From NCBI GenBank assembly GCA_041776485.1, contig JBHBQE010000013.1:42411-106410 (forward strand): a DNA stretch of 64,000 bases, written 5' to 3'. The first letter of the stretch is position 1; each line of letters begins with the position of its first letter. The translations under genes and the position numbers were made by a program. This document shows positions 60,034-64,000 of the stretch, in pieces. Origin of the DNA: JBHBQE01 sp041776485 (GTDB taxonomy: Bacteria > Bacillota > Clostridia > Lachnospirales > Lachnospiraceae). Under the pieces are notes generated by a model, which was given only the letters and a program-made list of their open reading frames with translations, was not told where the DNA came from and did not search any database.

Positions 60034-61220
60034 TATCTTAAATACTCCAATAAGGATGTGCCTATTGTATTTTCGGGCATTTTTATATCAAAGTTATCTG
60101 CAATAGTCGCTGCAATTACAGCAAATGTATCCTGAGGCAAAAGCTCTCCTCCTTCTTTCATGGAGGGAGACCAGGCTATAAACGGAACCTTTTCCCGGGT
60201 ATGGTCTGTTCCCTTATATGTAGGGTCATTTCCGTGGTCTGCTGTTATAATCATTAAGTCCTCAGAATTTAATACTCCCATAAGCTCTCCAAGCTTCACA
60301 TCAAAGCTTTCAAGCTCCTTTCCGTAGCCAACAGGCTCTCTTCTGTGCCCCCAAAGTGCGTCAAAATCCACAAGATTCACGTAGCAAAGCCCATGAAAAT
60401 CACCCTTGGCAGTCTCTATCGTCTGCTCCATACCGTGTACTGAGGACTTTGATTTTTGAGCATTTGTAATCCCGCAGTTGGCAAATATATCTGCAATTTT
60501 TCCTATCGAAATAACGTCATAGCCACTTTCCTTTAATACATCTAAGACAGTTTTTCCATAGGGCTTTAGGGCATAATCATGTCTGTTGGAGGTTCGTTTA
60601 AATTCTCCTTTTTTTAACCCTGTATATGGTCTTGCTATTACTCGACCCACCTTCCATTCCGGTTTCATAGTCAGTTCCCTTGCAATTTCGCAGTATTTAT
60701 ACAGAGTTTCCACTCCCATAGTTTCCTCATTACCGCAAATTTGCAGTACGGAATCTGCCGAAGTATATACAATTAAATGCCCCTTATTTATCTCCTCTAA
60801 AGCCAGCTCCTCCAGTATTTCTGTTCCGGAAGCAGCTTTATTCCCAATGATGGTTCTCCCTGTGCGTTTTTCCAGTTCCTGTATTAATTCCCGGGGAAAG
60901 CCGGTATCTCCAAAGGATTTAAATGCCTCTGTAATATGCAGCCCCATCATCTCCCAATGTCCTGTCATGGTATCCTTGCCCATGCTTTTTTCTGAAAGCT
61001 TGGTAAAATATCCCATCGGGCTCTCCACGGGTGTAACCTTTTCAATGCTATGAAGGTTAGCTATTCCAAGCTTTTGCAGATTAGGAATATTAAAGCTGTC
61101 CATTTTCTGAGCAATATGTCCCAGAGTATCCACACCTATATCGCCAAAATCCGAAGAATCTGACATTTCACCTACGCCAAGACTGTCAATAACTATTACA
61201 AAAATTCTCTTATATTTCAT
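60033..61220 (-). CDS. deoB: Phosphopentomutase
   Basis: 395 residues. Interconverts ribose- or deoxyribose-1- and 5-phosphate in nucleoside salvage. Alkaline-phosphatase-superfamily metal sites: IVIDSLGVGEMSDS at the start, MGKDTMTGHWEMMG with the phospho-Thr, and VNLVDFDALWGHRR, ITADHGNDPTYKGTDHTRE at the C-terminal half. GGAG lies 7 nt before ATG 61220; the open frame to 61262 is spurious. First gene of the run with the glycosylase and hisA. Confidence 0.95.
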   Translation of the reverse strand: MKYKRIFVIVIDSLGVGEMSDSSDFGDIGVDTLGHIAQKMDSFNIPNLQKLGIANLHSIEKVTPVESPMGYFTKLSEKSMGKDTMTGHWEMMGLHITEAFKSFGDTGFPRELIQELEKRTGRTIIGNKAASGTEILEELALEEINKGHLIVYTSADSVLQICGNEETMGVETLYKYCEIARELTMKPEWKVGRVIARPYTGLKKGEFKRTSNRHDYALKPYGKTVLDVLKESGYDVISIGKIADIFANCGITNAQKSKSSVHGMEQTIETAKGDFHGLCYVNLVDFDALWGHRREPVGYGKELESFDVKLGELMGVLNSEDLMIITADHGNDPTYKGTDHTREKVPFIAWSPSMKEGGELLPQDTFAVIAATIADNFDIKMPENTIGTSLLEYLR

Positions 61221-61288
61221 ATCCTGCTCCTTTAAAAAATATCTGTAATAATTATAACGCATTTATAATAAAAATCCATATAAACAAA

Positions 61289-61333
61289 CACTCAATTCAC
61301 ATACCTGACATATAGTCAAAAGTAAATTGAGTG
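61289..61333 (-). terminator. Terminator of symporter operon
   Basis: CACTCAATTT and GAATTGAGTG arms with a long loop, then TTTGTTTAT on minus, 39 nt after the symporter stop. Confidence 0.7.
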
Positions 61334-61371
61334 CTGTATTTACTGTTTAAACAGGATTAAATATCCTTAAT

Positions 61372-62565
61372 CTATAAATCTACGCTAATATTTTGCTTTT
61401 CAATTTTATGTCTTTTTGCAAAACCTGTGAGCATTAATGTAAGGGCGCCGTCACCGGTTACGTTACAAGCGGTTCCAAAGCTATCCTGCAGTGCAAAAAT
61501 TGTAAGCATTAAAGCCGTTCCTGTTTCATCAAAGCCTAAAACTCCAACTATTATTCCGAGAGAAGCCATAACTGTACCACCCGGCACTCCCGGTGCTCCA
61601 ATAGCAAAAATACCCAGTAGCAGACAGAAAATTATCATAGTTCCTATGGAAGGCATATGACCATAAAGAATTTGTGATACTGTCATTACAAAAAACACCT
61701 CTGTAAGAACAGAACCGCAAAGATGAATATTAGCAAACAACGGAATACCAAAGTCCACCATATCATCTCTAAGGGTTGGCTCTGATTTTTTCGCACATTT
61801 TAGAGCGACTGCCAGCGTTGCCGCAGATGACATGGTTCCCACTGCGGTGATATAAGCGGGGCCATAATTTTTAACTACATCCATAGGGTTGCTGCCTGAG
61901 TAGATTCCGGCAATTACATAAAGCAAAGTCATCCAAATAAAGTGACCTACCATAACAATTACTACCACCTTTAAGAACACCGGAAGCTGTTTTGTTATAG
62001 TTCCCTCATAGGAAAGAGCCATAAATGTAAAAGCAATAAATACAGGAAGAATGGGAATAACCACTTTCTGAACTATCTCTAACACTATTTTTTGAAATTC
62101 CAGCAACAGATTTGTCATGGTCTTTGCCTTAGTCCATGTGGCTGCAAGACCCAGTAAAAGGGAAAATACCAAGGCGCTCATAACCGGCATTATCTGAGGT
62201 ATATTAAGCTCAAACACCAATTCAGGAAGCTCCTTTAGTCCGTCAACACTGGAAACTATTGATAAATGAGGGATAATAGAATATCCTGCAATCATAGAAG
62301 CAAATGCCGCTCCAATTGAGGATATATATGCCAGTACCACTGCAACTCCCAACATTTTAGAAGCATTATTCCCTAGCTTGGTAATACTGGGAGCAATAAA
62401 TCCAATAACAATAAGAGGTACGCAGAACATAATTACCTGTCCCATAATATACTTAATGGAAACCACCACTGTCATTAGTCTATGATCCGCCACCTGACCC
62501 ACTAATATGCCTAATATAACTCCCAAAAGAAGTCTAACAGGCAAACTTGTCAAAAACTTTTTCAT
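61372..62565 (-). CDS. Dicarboxylate/amino-acid:cation symporter (DAACS)
   Basis: 397 residues, eight membrane segments plus re-entrant loops. Serine-rich hairpin AVGTMSSAATLAVALKC and the C-terminal GAPGVPGGTVMASLG and FGTACNVTGDGALTLML resemble the glutamate-transporter/SstT fold. Cotransports Na+ or H+ with an acidic or neutral amino acid. It lies 3 nt after the cysteine-desulfidase-family gene, so the substrate is plausibly cysteine or serine. Confidence 0.88.
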   Translation of the reverse strand: MKKFLTSLPVRLLLGVILGILVGQVADHRLMTVVVSIKYIMGQVIMFCVPLIVIGFIAPSITKLGNNASKMLGVAVVLAYISSIGAAFASMIAGYSIIPHLSIVSSVDGLKELPELVFELNIPQIMPVMSALVFSLLLGLAATWTKAKTMTNLLLEFQKIVLEIVQKVVIPILPVFIAFTFMALSYEGTITKQLPVFLKVVVIVMVGHFIWMTLLYVIAGIYSGSNPMDVVKNYGPAYITAVGTMSSAATLAVALKCAKKSEPTLRDDMVDFGIPLFANIHLCGSVLTEVFFVMTVSQILYGHMPSIGTMIIFCLLLGIFAIGAPGVPGGTVMASLGIIVGVLGFDETGTALMLTIFALQDSFGTACNVTGDGALTLMLTGFAKRHKIEKQNISVDL

Positions 62566-62568
62566 GAT

Positions 62569-63846
62569 TTACTCTCCTATCATAATCCTGATAATCTCGT
62601 TATTTGTTTCTCTCATTCCATCCTTTCCCAATCTCCCAACATTGGCAATGGTATTTTCAACTCCTGTAGTCACAATTCCATCACCACCATAGAATTGCTG
62701 ACCACATTTGTACATATTGTATCCAAGCATTCCTGCGTCCACAGAAGCAGCAATCTTAGCTGCACAGGATGCCTTTGCTCCGTCGCAAACTATTCCGGAA
62801 ACGATGGCAAGGGAATTTACTACAGTATGAATTACATAATTATAATCGCCTCCATCAAGATAGGCAATTCCGGCACCGGCACCGGCACCGGCACTAACGG
62901 CACCGCAATAAGCAGATAATCTTCCTATTCCCGTTTTCTGATGAATTGCCGTAAGATTAGATAAAACCAGTGCCCTATATATTTTTTCACTTCCCGCCTT
63001 AATTCCCTGTCCATATACTATTACAGGTACAGAAGCTGTAATTCCCTGATTACCGCTTCCCGAATTAATAATAACAGGCAGCTCACAACCGTTCATTCTG
63101 GCATCTGAGCCTGCTGCCGCCATAGCCTTTGCCTTGTTTTCTAGAGTATCAGGTCCTGTCCTTAAAAGCACGGTGCCGATATTGGCACCATAATTATTGC
63201 TTATACCCTCATTGGCAATTGCCATATTCATATTAATCTGTTTGTCAAGAATATCACTTACATCATCAATATTTACAGTATTGGTAAAATCCCAAATTCT
63301 CTCCATAGTAAGAATATTTCGGTCAGTTAACCCATCATTACTATCCTGCTCATCACAAACTTTTATTTCCTTTAAAATCTCACCATTTTTTTCAATGAGC
63401 ACAACATTAGTATGATAGCTTGCAATTCTTACCCTTGCATAATCCCTGCCATGATAGGCTGTTATAATAATATCAAAGGTTATTCCTCTATCAATATGCT
63501 TTATTTCTATTTCTGTCCGGGATAAAAAATCCCTCATTTTTTCTATCTGCTCCATAGAAACTTCAGCAATAACTTCTAATTTTTTGTCGGATTTTCCTGC
63601 TACGATGCCTGCTGCCAATGCAGCGGGTATACCCTTTAAATGATTTGTGTTTGGTACAATTACAGACTTAACGTTTTTAATGATACTGCCGCTGACCTCT
63701 GCCAGAATTTTATCAGGCATAGTACCTAAGGTTTCTCTGGCAATAGCTCCTGCATAAGCAAGGGCTATCGGTTCTGTGCAGCCAAAGGCAGGAACAAGCT
63801 CCTCCCTTAGAATGCTAATAAAATTTGAATAAAGTGCCCTATCCAT
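62569..63846 (-). CDS. L-cysteine desulfidase family enzyme (UPF0597/CyuA-like)
   Basis: 425 residues. Family opening LREELVPAFGCTEPIALAYAG contributes a cluster-ligand Cys; others occur in the C-terminal half (CHV-type replaced here by VCDGAKASCAAKI and GGDG). Family members break down L-cysteine to pyruvate, ammonia and sulfide, and are distantly related to Fe-S L-serine dehydratases. AGGGAG precedes ATG 63846. Coupled with the symporter as an uptake-degradation pair. A (CCGGCA)4 tract encodes an Ala-Gly repeat. Confidence 0.85.
   Translation of the reverse strand: MDRALYSNFISILREELVPAFGCTEPIALAYAGAIARETLGTMPDKILAEVSGSIIKNVKSVIVPNTNHLKGIPAALAAGIVAGKSDKKLEVIAEVSMEQIEKMRDFLSRTEIEIKHIDRGITFDIIITAYHGRDYARVRIASYHTNVVLIEKNGEILKEIKVCDEQDSNDGLTDRNILTMERIWDFTNTVNIDDVSDILDKQINMNMAIANEGISNNYGANIGTVLLRTGPDTLENKAKAMAAAGSDARMNGCELPVIINSGSGNQGITASVPVIVYGQGIKAGSEKIYRALVLSNLTAIHQKTGIGRLSAYCGAVSAGAGAGAGIAYLDGGDYNYVIHTVVNSLAIVSGIVCDGAKASCAAKIAASVDAGMLGYNMYKCGQQFYGGDGIVTTGVENTIANVGRLGKDGMRETNNEIIRIMIGE
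62870..62893. repeat. Hexanucleotide microsatellite in coding sequence
   Basis: Four perfect copies of CCGGCA, giving Ala-Gly-Ala-Gly in the UPF0597 protein. Changes by whole units stay in frame. Confidence 0.85.
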
Positions 63847-63939
63847 AATCACTCTCCCTAAGCTAATGTTAAAAGAAATAAATTAAAAGTCAATATGGTT
63901 TAGGAAAACGCTTCTCATTTTTGCATATTTTTACATAAA

Positions 63940-63967
63940 GAAAAGCCCTGATAAATCAAGGCTTTTC
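63940..63967 (-). terminator. Terminator of a gene beyond the right edge
   Basis: GAAAAGCC / GGCTTTTC arms with an inner TGAT/ATCA, then TTTATGT on minus. The gene it serves lies outside the window. Confidence 0.6.
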
Positions 63968-64000
63968 CAAAAATCAATTTTCTTACTATTATCTCTTTGA

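Overview
The window looks like chromosomal DNA of a low-GC, strictly anaerobic Firmicute, most likely a Lachnospiraceae-type member of the Clostridia. The evidence is the AT-rich sequence with Gram-positive promoters and strong AGGAGG-type ribosome sites, Firmicute-type PheS, class B sortase and wall-anchored adhesin, UppP, WalR-type and MerR-type operators, and tRNA genes without encoded CCA. I saw no phage, transposase, CRISPR array or integrase. This is mostly a core-genome window with a few accessory patches.

Layout. 1-6.0 kb (minus): pheS-pheT followed directly by two purine-ring deaminases (8-oxoguanine deaminase type, then guanine deaminase, cut by the left edge). 6.0-6.2 kb: a structured, rod-like RNA locus. 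6.3-9.5 kb: divergent pckA and citrate synthase. 9.5-10.8 kb: a stand-alone CheY-like receiver and a CheX-like partner. 10.7-14.7 kb: thrC, an AP2-like protein, a transglutaminase-like lipoprotein and a cold-shock protein. 14.7-17.2 kb: an AT-rich gap with DnaA-box-like 9-mers, tRNA-Leu, uppP and a six-tRNA operon (Pro-Gly-Arg-His-Gln-Lys). 17.2-21.2 kb: a gene fusing RdgB to ProA, a cell-wall amidase and a THUMP methyltransferase. 21.3-21.4 kb: a candidate C-rich small RNA. 21.8-28.2 kb: a two-component system with a sigma-54 activator, then a TRAP transporter operon with a sigma-54 promoter and two upstream activator sites. 28.5-31 kb: hypothetical genes and tRNA-Glu. 31.4-36.5 kb: class B sortase and a 1,419-residue adhesin. 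36.8-41.8 kb: two tRNAs, a MerR regulator, a WalR-box-preceded cell-wall hydrolase, and an iron-complex-type ABC transporter with an NTPase. 42-47.9 kb: opp oligopeptide transporter. 48-50.5 kb: P1B-like ATPase with its DUF6110 partner. 50.5-54.3 kb: tRNA-Ser, glycosyltransferase, lysC and hom. 54.4-63.9 kb: mtnA, a PTS IIC-like permease, an LTA-synthase-like sulfatase, a eukaryote-type hisA, an OGG1-type glycosylase, deoB, a dicarboxylate/amino-acid symporter and an L-cysteine desulfidase-family enzyme.

How the parts fit. hom, lysC and thrC supply the aspartate-to-threonine branch; pckA and citrate synthase serve anaplerosis and glutamate precursor supply. The sensor, its sigma-54 activator, the paired GTGAA-N6-TTCAY sites and the -24/-12 promoter form a readable circuit controlling the TRAP transporter. 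Several functions deal with damaged or salvaged purines: RdgB, OGG1, 8-oxoguanine deaminase, guanine deaminase and DeoB.

The most unusual items are the RdgB-ProA fusion, a family of composite hairpin repeats found at four intergenic sites (one at the 5' end of the thrC message, two inside tRNA transcription units), the C-rich two-hairpin sRNA candidate, the DnaA-box cluster, and two genes whose -10 elements lie 6 nt before the ATG and so look leaderless. Database searches, folding energies and expression data were not available; family assignments come from motif recognition.
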